From positions 1 through 64,000 of the forward strand of contig DASYHP010000058.1 in assembly GCA_035998495.1 (NCBI GenBank): 64,000 nucleotides of DNA, in the 5' to 3' direction. The notes under the pieces were generated by a model. That model saw only the letters and a list, made by a program, of their open reading frames with translations, was not told the DNA's origin and made no database searches. This DNA comes from Mesorhizobium_B sp035998495. GTDB lineage: Bacteria > Pseudomonadota > Alphaproteobacteria > Rhizobiales > Rhizobiaceae. Position numbers and translations under genes: made by a program. Shown one piece after another: positions 6,791 through 15,923 of this stretch. Each line of letters starts with the position of its first letter. Positions within the stretch are counted from its first letter, which is position 1.

Positions 6791-8733
6791 TAGCTTGATT
6801 GGTTGCTGAAATGCGCGCCAGTCCTCTCGAGACCAAGGGACGACGAGTGCGAGTTATCCGACTTCAGCTCGTCCGCCCGGCCTCGAACCGGCAAGGAAGC
6901 AAATCGCCTCAGTTCCCCCGCCGTATTGATCTGGACCGTGTTAACCAGACCATTGAACAGATGAGGCGCAGCCACCTTGATCCAGTTATACCCGGCTGCC
7001 TCGCAGATAAGATAGTACATCCGCTCGATTGCGTGGGCGAGAGTTCCATCGGTCTGGCCCGCCTCCTCGGGAAAATCCTCAAAACTGAAGTCTGCTTCCA
7101 GAAGCGGCCTCAAGGCTCCAGGACGGAGCCAGAACATGGAGCCGGATGGAAAGTCGAGAACTGCCGTTGGATCGGCTGAAATGCCGATCTTCTCGATGAG
7201 GTGCAGCGCAGCCTCCTTGTTTCCACCCCAATTGATCCACGGGCGAATAGGTTCGAAATGCTGGGGCCCGATCATCCCCAGACCCGAATCGGCCTCGAAC
7301 ATGGCGATGGTGCTCTGCACGATGTCTGGGCTTCCCACCAAATGCTGAAGAATGTGATGACGCCAGTTCGCCAGGAGGTCTGCCTCGTGCGGGGAAGCCT
7401 TGGAGTGCAGGTGCAAGACGTAATCGTAGTTCTCGTAGGCCTCGCGGAAAGCGAGCAGCTTCGGCGCGATGTCTCGGCCTCGGTTTGGCGTCACAGCGAC
7501 CCGAACCTCCCCGCGCTCCCAATCGGAGAAAACCTTCTCCAGAACCGGTTTGTCATCCTCCGAGCAGGTCGTGATGAAGATGTCCATCGGGAGGTTCACG
7601 TTCTGAAGATAACCTCGAAATTCTTTCGCCATTTCGGGATAGAAGAGATGAACCACAGCCGCGAGACGAGGCGCATCTTCAGTCTTCAGGGCGAGCCCAG
7701 CCGGAACCTGAACCGCAACGTCAAACTCAGGCGCCGGGGTCCGGCTGGGGAGCAGCAGCAAGGGAGTTGATTGAGCCTCCGGAATGCCATGGATCGAGTT
7801 TTCGTCGCGGAGCATCGCTGCAACGCCGCGCAAGCCGCCGCGACGCAAGGCGCCTCCAGCCCGCCTTGCATATCGCTTAGCGTCAGAAGGGCTCTTGATC
7901 CGGGTCAGCATGAGACGTGTGGCAATCCTGCCGTAGAAGGTCAGCCTGTTCCAATTGGAAAGAACTCTGGGAGAGCCTGGAGCCACGGCAGGTGGCACCC
8001 GCGTCCATGGGTGACGCTCCTTTATGGCCCGGATCGCAATGTTCAAGTTAATGGAGGTGTTGGTGCTCGTCATCGAGCTCCTGTGAACGCGATACCGACC
8101 CAGCAGTTCGGGAACCTGGATGCCATATTCCGACCGTTCCGCGAATTTCAGCCAGAGATCATAATCTTCCCATCCGTGGCGGAGCTCAAAATAACCATCG
8201 CAGCGGATCAACGCTTCGCGCCGGATAAGCGCCATGGCGTCGATATAGGGAAACTGCGCCAGCAATTCCGGACTGAAGACGCGCGTGCCGATCACGCCTG
8301 TCTCGACACCGAATTTCTCGTGCGGTGAATAGGCGAAAGCAGCGTCGCTCTGGTCGAGCGCCTCAGTGAGCTTTCCAATGCAGGACGAGTAGATGAGGTT
8401 ATCAGCGTCAAGGAAGAAGATGTAATCCGACTGTGTGATCGTGGTGCCCGTGTTGCGGGTAATGGAAAGGCCTCCGTTAGTCCTGTTCGAAACCACGCGG
8501 AGAGCGGCAAAGCGGGTTGCATTCTTGAGCGCCCACTGCTTTGCTACATCCAGTGAGTTGTCCGTGCTCTTGTCATCGACAATAACGAGGCCAAGCTCCC
8601 CAAGATCCTGTTCTTTGACAGCCTCCAGCGTCTCTCCTAGCATCTTGGCGTAGTTATAGAGCGGGATAACAACGCTGACCTTCGGCCACCGGGTGCCGAT
8701 GGAAACGACCTCATCAAACTCGCGGACGATCAT
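6790..8733 (-). CDS. Glycosyltransferase: GT2 domain fused to C-terminal RgpF-like (rhamnan synthesis F) domain
   Basis: A 647-residue cytoplasmic protein. Residues about 18-230 are a GT-A fold GT2 domain (VSVVIPLYNYAKM, VDDKSTDNS, FFLDADNLI as the acidic metal-binding motif). Residues about 350-600 resemble rhamnan synthesis protein F: AVVHLFYPEMA, TPNRGRDIAPKLLAF, LHLHSKASPH, PSGSMFWLRPGALRPLL. RgpF-type domains occur in rhamnose-polymer synthesis, so rhamnosyl transfer is a reasonable guess given the nearby rfb genes. Its ATG overlaps the stop of the upstream GT gene by 4 bases (ATGA). The TAG stop is formed at the edge of the IS; without the IS the codon would read TAA. Base composition is less GC-rich than in the neighbours. 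Confidence 0.88.
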   Translation of the reverse strand: MIVREFDEVVSIGTRWPKVSVVIPLYNYAKMLGETLEAVKEQDLGELGLVIVDDKSTDNSLDVAKQWALKNATRFAALRVVSNRTNGGLSITRNTGTTITQSDYIFFLDADNLIYSSCIGKLTEALDQSDAAFAYSPHEKFGVETGVIGTRVFSPELLAQFPYIDAMALIRREALIRCDGYFELRHGWEDYDLWLKFAERSEYGIQVPELLGRYRVHRSSMTSTNTSINLNIAIRAIKERHPWTRVPPAVAPGSPRVLSNWNRLTFYGRIATRLMLTRIKSPSDAKRYARRAGGALRRGGLRGVAAMLRDENSIHGIPEAQSTPLLLLPSRTPAPEFDVAVQVPAGLALKTEDAPRLAAVVHLFYPEMAKEFRGYLQNVNLPMDIFITTCSEDDKPVLEKVFSDWERGEVRVAVTPNRGRDIAPKLLAFREAYENYDYVLHLHSKASPHEADLLANWRHHILQHLVGSPDIVQSTIAMFEADSGLGMIGPQHFEPIRPWINWGGNKEAALHLIEKIGISADPTAVLDFPSGSMFWLRPGALRPLLEADFSFEDFPEEAGQTDGTLAHAIERMYYLICEAAGYNWIKVAAPHLFNGLVNTVQINTAGELRRFASLPVRGRADELKSDNSHSSSLGLERTGAHFSNQSS

Positions 8734-10073
8734 TGTTCGACAAACCTTTCGCCGTGCGCCACGCGCTCGGCCAATGCGAAGCCATTGCTGCTGATCTCTT
8801 GCAGCCTGGCCGCTCCCTGCTCGGTCGTGAGAAGTTCCATGAGAAGGTCCGGAATCTCATTGATCGGCGCTTCGATGTAGTGCTCGCCTTCCGCCAAGAT
8901 AGGTGGCTTGAAGCTAGGTTCCGTAACGACCACGCAACCGTTCATGACTCCGTAGAGAAACAGGCGGTGCCACTCGAAATACCCGACCTCGTCGCGATGG
9001 ATGTTCAGCAGGATTTTCGAGTTGAGAGCCAGTTGCGTGAAATCCCGTCCGCTCAACATATCCGGGTTGCCGCGGCGCACTGGTCTGTCCAGGACGGGAC
9101 AATGAAGGAATGAGCGAAATTGCGCGAGTGACGGGGCTAGCTTGGCGAGTTTCTTTTCTCGCCGTTTGTTCATCACGGCGACGAAAAGCACGTCGTAATG
9201 CCGGCTCGCGGCCTTCTCGGGATGCTCAAGCAGCGCAATCGCCTTGCGGCGTGAAAACGCTCTCGAAACTGACGCCTTCTGCTGCTCGAAAGCGGTTCCC
9301 TTCAACGGAAGTAGCGGAAGAAACGCCGCACGTATGTTCAGTTCTCGAAAAGCCGCCACCGAAGCGGCGTTGAGGTCGAGCACGCCGAGCCGGCTGTCTT
9401 GCAGAAGCGCGAAGCATTTCGAAAACCACGTGGTCTGCCACTGCTCGGTGTTGAAGTACGCGGCATTGCGCCGCCGTCTTTCACTCCACGCCTGCCCGCC
9501 GCCGATAACCATGAACTCGTGCGGTGCGACGACAAGATCTATTGAGCCATCCTGTTGAAGTGCTGCGGGATCTCTATCCGAGACGACCGCAGCATCCCAT
9601 CCTAGACCCCGCAAAAACTCTGCTGTATATGTTGCTATATCGGAAAAGAAAAAGTTCCCTTCTTCAGTGTACAATACCTTTATTTTTTTGTAGGGTGGCA
9701 GGATGTGCGACAATCCAATTATGCGATTGTCTCTTGCGCCTGCGAAGAATTCTCGACATTTCTCGGCCGAAAACCCCGGCCTGCCTTCTGGCATCCCGAA
9801 TTTGATGTAATGCACTAAGGGATTCAGGCCAGAGCTAGCTACGTCGGGGTTCATCTTCAAATAAGCGACCGAAGAGAACAAAGGTCCGGGATCGGAAGCC
9901 TTTTCTGGAGATTTATCCAAGAAGTTCTCAATCAGCTCTTTTTCATCAAGGCCACCTATACCACTCCGGTTGGAGTAGTACGCCGAGTCAAAGAGTCCAC
10001 TCGAGGCAATGATCTCGATGAGATAAGGAGACTTGCGCGTCAGGTCCAAATTGGCCCTCGTATGGCTGTGCAT
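8730..10073 (-). CDS. Glycosyltransferase-like protein with N-terminal NPDV/EGR repeat unit
   Basis: A 447-residue protein. Residues about 65-100 contain VAYLKMNPDVASSGLNPL followed by HYIKFGMPEGRPGF, a unit found at the N terminus of many polysaccharide glycosyltransferases and related to the repeats of the 746-2683 protein. The C-terminal half has features of GT-B or CgeB-like proteins: a long Rossmann-like region, LNSKILLNIHRDEVGYFEWHR, then YGVMNGCVVVTEP and an EGEHYIEA segment typical of the donor-site end. The donor and linkage cannot be predicted. It precedes and overlaps the 6790-8733 gene by 4 bases, so the two form an operon. The stretch around 9600-9690 is strikingly AT-rich, hinting at acquisition from elsewhere. 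Confidence 0.72.
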   Translation of the reverse strand: MHSHTRANLDLTRKSPYLIEIIASSGLFDSAYYSNRSGIGGLDEKELIENFLDKSPEKASDPGPLFSSVAYLKMNPDVASSGLNPLVHYIKFGMPEGRPGFSAEKCREFFAGARDNRIIGLSHILPPYKKIKVLYTEEGNFFFSDIATYTAEFLRGLGWDAAVVSDRDPAALQQDGSIDLVVAPHEFMVIGGGQAWSERRRRNAAYFNTEQWQTTWFSKCFALLQDSRLGVLDLNAASVAAFRELNIRAAFLPLLPLKGTAFEQQKASVSRAFSRRKAIALLEHPEKAASRHYDVLFVAVMNKRREKKLAKLAPSLAQFRSFLHCPVLDRPVRRGNPDMLSGRDFTQLALNSKILLNIHRDEVGYFEWHRLFLYGVMNGCVVVTEPSFKPPILAEGEHYIEAPINEIPDLLMELLTTEQGAARLQEISSNGFALAERVAHGERFVEQ

Positions 10074-10235
10074 CCGCGACGTCAGCGGAGCATGTACCTA
10101 AAGAAATTTGTAAACTGGTGCAAACTGGAGCGCGCATCCGGGGGTGATCTGATTTGCTTCGTGCGACACTGCATCCGCATTATCACCACCGATCGACCCG
10201 TCTCCAGGCGTCGGACGGCATCGATTCGACGCATC

Positions 10236-13010
10236 TCACGTCGAGGAGAGAAAGCGCATGATCTTCCTCATCGAATCCTGGCTGAAGGCGTCTCGCCAGT
10301 CGGTCGGCCAATTGACCTCGGCTCCTTTTATCCGCTCGTCGTAGTGATCCACCCTGGACATCGCTTCCTTGAGGCCGCCGACGACCCCTTCGAGGGTCGG
10401 CTCGATTGCGATGATGTTGGAAGATACAGCCTGCAAACTTTCCGCCGTCTTGTTCATGAACGTGTTGGTCACCGCCCACATGCCGGCGGCAGCCATTTCG
10501 AGCGGCACCAGGCTCGGGTGCGGGGCCAGCATCAGGGACAGGCCCACATCATGCTGCGGCAGCCGATCAAAATCGGCCTGGAGGTCCAACTTGGGCATCA
10601 GCTCGATGTCAACGCCAGGCGCCAAATGCAGCTTGCGCGCGGCGTCCATCGACCCCATTGCGAAAAGCTTCCATTCGTCCCGGTCGAAGTCCGGCGAGGC
10701 GACCAGATCAGCGAGCGCCTTCATCCCGAGTTCGTAAAGGCTGCGCGCGGCGTGTCGCTCTGGATGTCCGTCGAACAGGATTCGGCGCTCCCGTCCCGAC
10801 ATGTCCGATACGCGCGGACTGAACTTCAGTATGGCGTCGTGAAAGACCGCATGCAGGTTCCGCCCGTCCGGGCCGGCGAAGACGCCGAGCTTCTGCTGGC
10901 GAAAGAAATCCCGCAGATGCGTCGTCGAGAAGAGATCGAATTGGGGGAATCGATAGGACTGCTGGAAGAGGGCGCTGATCGAGTTCATGGGGAGGAAGAG
11001 GGGTTCGTACTCCTGCACCATGAACATGAAGCGCTCTTTGCCCAACTGCTCATGCGCCTTGTGCGCGATGTGGGCCGCCCGGCAATTCGTCGCGATGAAC
11101 TGATCGTCCGGGCTGCACCGCACCGGCTCGCTGCGGTCGAAGCGGTAGGCCAGCTCCACTTCGTCGAACAGGTTGGTGACGCCGGGATATTTCTGGATGT
11201 CTTCACGCCATTGGTCGGGATTGAATTGGGTCGGCTCGGTCAAGACGATGCGGACATTCAAGCCCTCGCGCTTCAATCTGAGCGCCAGATGGAACATGCC
11301 GAGATAGCCGCCGAAGGTGGTGCGGAAGTCTATGGTCGCCAGGATCAAGTTCACCCGGCGCGGTTCGTCGCGGCTCACGTCGAGCTTGAGCGGCTCGATG
11401 CTGTGGAAATTCCAGCCGGTGCCGTTCAAATCGCCCGCCGGTTCGATTGCGGGAGGGGCGGCTTGTACGGGCGCGACTTGCGGGGGCGGCTCGGCTGCGG
11501 GCGCAGGGAGGACTGGAGCAAGGCGCATCTGGTTGGCGGCCTGCAGCCTCCGCCTCCGGTTCGCTGCGGCTCGGACGGGGCCTGTCGTCCTGAGTCGATA
11601 ATAGGCGTTCCTCAGGCGAACGCCGAAAGCCGCCCAGAGCAGCATTCCCTCAACGTTCAGCGTGGGACGGCGCAGAGCCGTCGCCAGGGCTTTCTGCCGT
11701 AGCGGCTCCAGCAGTCCGTCTGGGTATGACGCAATCCTCCGGATCACCTTCAGGTCGCGCCGGCTCATCTGCGGATTGCGCAACTCCAGGGTCTTGGCGA
11801 AGATCGACTTTTGGATGGCGAGGGGGAACTGGCCCCGCGCCTCATTCATCACCGCTTGAACCGCACCGAGCATCCCCAACTGCCTGGACCGGTAGATCCG
11901 CCAGAAACGCCGCAGCGCCGCTGCGCTTCCCGGCATCCGCCCATAGCGGTGCCCGACCACGTTGCTCGCGTGCTGATGGTATTCATAAAGCGGCCGATCC
12001 ACATAGGCGATGCCGCCGCTCGTGAAAGCGACAAGCGCGATCCACTGGTCGTGATACGTGTCGCTGATGTATTGGGGAAACGGCAGGATCCGCGGCAAAA
12101 GAGAACGGCGAAAAAGGCAGGCAGCGCCCGTCACCGTGTTCGCGATGAAAAGCGAGGACAAGTCTTTGAAGTTGTTGCGGCGTGTGGACCAGAACGTTTC
12201 TGAAATGATTTCCTTGTCGCTGGTGATCCGGCAGTCGCTGTAGGCCATAGCTTTCGTTCCGACCGCGGCCAGCAGGGCGCTGATCTTGTCGGGATACCAG
12301 CAGTCGTCGTGGTCGCTCAGCGCCACGAACTCGGCATCGGCGGGAACCAAGCGCAGGCAGGCCTCGAAGTTCCGATAGAACCCGAGGCGCTGTTCGTTTC
12401 GCACATAGTGGAAGCGCGGGTCGCCGCCGATCACAGCCCGGATCTGTTCAGTGGCCTGATCCGACGCGCTGTCGTCGGTGATGATGCAGATCCAATTGCG
12501 ATGCTCCTGCGACTGGATGGAGTTGATCTGCCGTTGAAACAGGATGGGCTCGGGATTGTAGGCCGCCATGCAGATGGCGACTCTCGGTCCTTCGTTCTGC
12601 CAGTCGACGACAAGCGGCGTCTCGCCGCCGCCGGGCAGCAGATCCAAGGTGGCCAAGTGCTTCGTGGCGATCCGTCCGGTAGACAAGGTCGCGCGAAGGT
12701 GGAGCTCTCGTTTTTCGGGAGCCTCGACGGCTGCAACAGGCAAGGCAGCCAGAAACTCGCTGCGCAGGCTGTGCCCATGCGGATCGCGCTCGGGAAAGTG
12801 CGCCCTCATGACATCCAAGCGGGGCCAGGAGTGATTCAACACGGTGAAGGTCCGCCTGCCATCCGACAGCTGCAGGTCCCGGATCTGCGCATCCCGACTG
12901 TAGGCCCAGCCCCTCAGGGAGATGGCGCTGCCGAGGCCGACATGGAATTCCCGTTCAGCGGGAAAATCCAGAATGCATTCCAGGCTCGCTTCTGCGGCTT
13001 CTTTCAGCAT
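10236..13010 (-). CDS. Two-domain glycosyltransferase: GT2 plus WsaF-like GT-B region
   Basis: A 924-residue protein with three parts. Residues 1-130 form a beta-rich N-terminal region of unknown role. Residues about 145-370 are a GT2 domain (RVAICMAAYNPE, ITDDSASDQ, FVALSDHDDCWYPDK with the DxD-like acidic motif, DTYHDQWIAL). A proline/alanine-rich linker spans about 500-540. From about 555 onward is a GT-B type region resembling WsaF-like rhamnosyltransferases (VNLILATIDFRTTFGGY, FMVQEYEPLF, ILFDGHPERHAARSLYELG, LMLAPHPSLVPLEMAAAG). Two active sites in one chain suggest it adds two residues of a repeat unit; rhamnosyl transfer is inferred from context. It lies 162 bases upstream of the 8730-10073 gene, probably in the same transcript. 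Confidence 0.85.
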   Translation of the reverse strand: MLKEAAEASLECILDFPAEREFHVGLGSAISLRGWAYSRDAQIRDLQLSDGRRTFTVLNHSWPRLDVMRAHFPERDPHGHSLRSEFLAALPVAAVEAPEKRELHLRATLSTGRIATKHLATLDLLPGGGETPLVVDWQNEGPRVAICMAAYNPEPILFQRQINSIQSQEHRNWICIITDDSASDQATEQIRAVIGGDPRFHYVRNEQRLGFYRNFEACLRLVPADAEFVALSDHDDCWYPDKISALLAAVGTKAMAYSDCRITSDKEIISETFWSTRRNNFKDLSSLFIANTVTGAACLFRRSLLPRILPFPQYISDTYHDQWIALVAFTSGGIAYVDRPLYEYHQHASNVVGHRYGRMPGSAAALRRFWRIYRSRQLGMLGAVQAVMNEARGQFPLAIQKSIFAKTLELRNPQMSRRDLKVIRRIASYPDGLLEPLRQKALATALRRPTLNVEGMLLWAAFGVRLRNAYYRLRTTGPVRAAANRRRRLQAANQMRLAPVLPAPAAEPPPQVAPVQAAPPAIEPAGDLNGTGWNFHSIEPLKLDVSRDEPRRVNLILATIDFRTTFGGYLGMFHLALRLKREGLNVRIVLTEPTQFNPDQWREDIQKYPGVTNLFDEVELAYRFDRSEPVRCSPDDQFIATNCRAAHIAHKAHEQLGKERFMFMVQEYEPLFLPMNSISALFQQSYRFPQFDLFSTTHLRDFFRQQKLGVFAGPDGRNLHAVFHDAILKFSPRVSDMSGRERRILFDGHPERHAARSLYELGMKALADLVASPDFDRDEWKLFAMGSMDAARKLHLAPGVDIELMPKLDLQADFDRLPQHDVGLSLMLAPHPSLVPLEMAAAGMWAVTNTFMNKTAESLQAVSSNIIAIEPTLEGVVGGLKEAMSRVDHYDERIKGAEVNWPTDWRDAFSQDSMRKIMRFLSST

Positions 13011-13699
13011 GCATATTCCATTGCGGTCTCACCCTGAAGAAGGGGTGGCGGCTCGGCGCTGATCCTGCTCTAGAACGAATCGGCAAGGATAAAAATGCGG
13101 AAATGCAACCAATCCCCTCTGGGGAACGGCGATCCAAGGTTGTGAGCAGCAACCCTTCCGCTTCCCCGCCAGCTCTCCCGCCCGTTTTCGCAATTGCCTC
13201 GGCGAGGCAGGCAGTAACCAAATACGATCGGGAACACAACGGTTTCCGTGACTGTGTGCGGCGACAGCTTGGGGGTTGAACAGCCGTTGCCGCGCACCGG
13301 ACCTGCTGTAGGATTCCGGTACTGTTGAGCCCCGTCATCTGAGAAACGTCGTCGCCGCCAAGTCGGAAGCCCCTGCGGCTACCGAGGTTAGGACAGGCCG
13401 CGCGTGGCCAGCCTCGTCGGCGCTGTTGCGGCCGGATGCGCTCCCACCCCGTGGATGAACTCGAGGGAGAGGCTCCGTCGCCCAAGACTCCGGGGCGCTC
13501 CGATGTCGTGGAGAATATGAAGCGTTGACAAAAGCTTAGCTGCGCGAGGAGTCCGCCGCTCTCCCATTCCCACGCCATTTTCCCGGATGGCATGGGCGGC
13601 ATTTTTTCCACCTCCTTCTGGCTCGCGACAAGCTGTGGCCTGCGCAATCCAGGACGACAGCATGAATCGAGTTTCCTTGGCTGACGGATGGAGGACACG
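13011..13699. other. 689-bp gap between divergent genes; nothing recognised
   Basis: The minus-strand gene at 10236-13010 and the plus-strand DUF2793 gene are transcribed away from here, so both promoters should lie within. Minus-strand frames such as 12955-13773 and 13388-13807 give low-complexity peptides without family features. No RNA gene, repeat array or insertion remnant was seen. Confidence 0.45.
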
Positions 13700-15028
13700 A
13701 TGACGGAGCGCACGACGCATCTCGCCATGCCCTTCATCCTGCCGTCGCAGGCGCAAAAACATGTGACGCACAATGAGGCGCTCCAGATCCTGGACGCCGT
13801 GGTTCAATTGTCCGTCAAAGGCCGCGACTTAGCCGCCCCGCCCGCGGCCGTGAGCGAAGGCGACCGCTTCCTCGTCCCTGAAAGCGGCTTGGGGGACTGG
13901 GAGGGCAAAGCCGGCCGGATCGCCACCCGGCAGGACGGCGCCTGGGTCTTCGCGACGCCGCGAACGGGCTGGCTCGTGTGGATCGCCGATGAAGAACGGT
14001 TGATCGCCTTTGACGGAGGAGCGTGGCGGGACGCGGCGCTCGCAGGCGTGAACCCCACGGCCCTGGTCGGGATCAACGCCACGGCCGACGCGACGAACCG
14101 GCTGGCGGTGAAGAGCCAAGCCGCGCTGTTCGACCATGAAGGCGCGGACCATCGCCTGAAGATCAACAAGGCCGCGGCGAGCGCAACGGCGTCCGTCCTC
14201 TTCCAAAGCGGCTATTCCGGCCGGGCCGAGATAGGCCTGGCGGGCGACGATCACTGGCGGCTGAAGGCCAGCGCCGACGGCGCGACGTGGCGCGAGGCCC
14301 TTGCCGCCGACGCGGCGAGCGGCGCGGTGCGCTTTCCCGGCGGCGTCGAGCATGCCGCCTCGCGCGCCCCGATGTCCGGCCTGATCTTCACGCCGGGCGG
14401 TGACGGGCAGGTCTCCATCTATCGCAACGACGCCTCGCGCAGCCAAAACCCGAGAACGACCACGCTCGGCGCGGTCGCGGACGACATGCTGACGCTGGCC
14501 GCGAACGACGCGCCGCTGTTCTTCCACACCTTCATGGAGGGCGTGTCCTATGTCCGCGTCTGGAACGTCTCGAAGACGCCCCTCCAATCGGCTTGGGTCA
14601 GGGCCTCGCCGGCCGTCAACCGTCTGCAGGTGCTGTCATCGGCCGGGATTGCGGGATGGACGGCGGGCGAAACCATCCAGGTGGGTGATCCGACCACGGC
14701 CATGCCGGGCCGCGTGGTCGCGCTCGACATCTCGCCCATGCTCCAGAACGTGCTGGGAGCGGTGTTTCCGCAGCGCGGTATCCTGTGCAAGGCCGGGCTC
14801 GCCGCCTCGGCGGCGGGCGCCGATCTCGGGGCGTCGCCGTCCGGCGTGCCGGGGAGCTTCGTCACCGGCGCGAAAACGGCTGATGCGGCCAATGTCTGGC
14901 CCGGCTTGGCGCTGATCCCCTGCACGCTGCCGTCGCCCGTGTCGGACTCCAACCTTGTGCTGCTCAGGGAAACGGCCACCGGCACGCTGGGCACGGCGCT
15001 GCTGTCGAGCGTCGCGGTGCTGGGGTGA
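13700..15028 (+). CDS. DUF2793 domain protein (phage-tail or surface associated)
   Basis: A 442-residue protein opening MTERTTHLAMPFILPSQAQK and VTHNEALQILDAVVQL, the hallmark start of DUF2793 proteins, with GDRFLV, DGAWVFATPRTGWLVWIADE and FDGGAWR in the first 120 residues. The family is common in Alphaproteobacteria, often near phage tail, gene transfer agent or surface polysaccharide genes; its biochemical role is unknown. Residues 140-442 are glycine/alanine-rich and probably beta-structured. ATG 13700 is preferred over 13688 because GGAGGA at 13689-13694 sits at the right distance. No other phage gene is seen nearby, so a prophage is not supported. Confidence 0.8.
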   Translation: MTERTTHLAMPFILPSQAQKHVTHNEALQILDAVVQLSVKGRDLAAPPAAVSEGDRFLVPESGLGDWEGKAGRIATRQDGAWVFATPRTGWLVWIADEERLIAFDGGAWRDAALAGVNPTALVGINATADATNRLAVKSQAALFDHEGADHRLKINKAAASATASVLFQSGYSGRAEIGLAGDDHWRLKASADGATWREALAADAASGAVRFPGGVEHAASRAPMSGLIFTPGGDGQVSIYRNDASRSQNPRTTTLGAVADDMLTLAANDAPLFFHTFMEGVSYVRVWNVSKTPLQSAWVRASPAVNRLQVLSSAGIAGWTAGETIQVGDPTTAMPGRVVALDISPMLQNVLGAVFPQRGILCKAGLAASAAGADLGASPSGVPGSFVTGAKTADAANVWPGLALIPCTLPSPVSDSNLVLLRETATGTLGTALLSSVAVLG

Positions 15029-15162
15029 GTGACGGGGGAGAAATACTCGGGCTCGCGGACCGCTGTTTCAGCGGAGCAAGCGCAAGCCGCAACCATAAAT
15101 GCGGGCCGCAGCGTCGGCTGCGCCCGCTACGCTACATTAACCAACGTGCGCCCTATGTCAGG

Positions 15163-15816
15163 TCAACACATGTAGCCAGCCGCTTCGAGTTCCGCGGCGA
15201 TCTTGGGCAACCAAGATGGATCCGCAGCCGGTAGGGAAATCGCGGACTCATCAAAGCCTTGGCGCCGATATTCCGGCAACATCCGATCACTTCGGGTGCC
15301 TTGAAGCATCGCGGCATGAAATGGGAGGTTCAGAAACTCACAAGCCCGAGTCAGCGTAGCCTCAGGACTGATTATAAGCTCTTCCATCTTGATGGTGAGC
15401 AGAGTCTGGCCTGAGGACCTCAGCATCTCCCAGAAATGGATGGAGAATCGCCACCGTTCGATAGCCTGTTCGATCGGCTGGCCAGTCCGCCGGACTTTCG
15501 ACGCAATGCAGGTGCGCCCGTCGCGCAGAATGAAGATAGCGGGTATGTCGCGTGTGGCAGCGATGAATTCGGAGGTGTCGCCGGCTGCGGCGATCTGCTC
15601 GGTCGTGGTCTTGTGGCCCCAGACGCGCTTCGGGCTGGCGATCTCGTCAGAGCGGCAAGCCACCAGATAGGCTTGCACGCGGCTGGCCGGTTCGCCGCCA
15701 TTCATCAGGAAAGGAACGGACCATCGTTCGAAACTGACTTCACATTCAGGATGCGCGTCGAGCAGGCCCGCGATCAGACTCGTGCCGCCCCTGCCAGCCC
15801 CAAAGATGTGAAACAC
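15163..15816 (-). CDS. Sulfotransferase family protein
   Basis: A 217-residue protein that should transfer sulfate from PAPS, probably onto the polysaccharide made here. The N-terminal MFHIFGAGRGGTSLIAGLLD matches the P-loop-like 5'-phosphosulfate loop (G-x-GRGGTS), and AIFILRDGRTCIASKV matches the 3'-phosphate-binding (LRD.R) region of bacterial sulfotransferases. The GTG start at 15816 is supported by AAGGAGG just upstream (15821-15827). It is transcribed with the Wzt/Wzm exporter genes but 107 bases downstream of them. The substrate cannot be told from sequence. Confidence 0.82.
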   Translation of the reverse strand: MFHIFGAGRGGTSLIAGLLDAHPECEVSFERWSVPFLMNGGEPASRVQAYLVACRSDEIASPKRVWGHKTTTEQIAAAGDTSEFIAATRDIPAIFILRDGRTCIASKVRRTGQPIEQAIERWRFSIHFWEMLRSSGQTLLTIKMEELIISPEATLTRACEFLNLPFHAAMLQGTRSDRMLPEYRRQGFDESAISLPAADPSWLPKIAAELEAAGYMC

Positions 15817-15923
15817 ATTTCCTCCTTGTATATGGCGAGCGAAGGGGAGCGGTCACGATTCAGCCGAGAACAGGCGAAGGGCGAGACTGGGAGCACATCC
15901 CTATTGCTCGTCATACTCACCCC

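Noticed and set aside
13688..15028. Prophage or gene transfer agent remnant around the DUF2793 gene
   Set aside because: No capsid, portal, terminase, tail or integrase genes flank it; the neighbours are polysaccharide genes.
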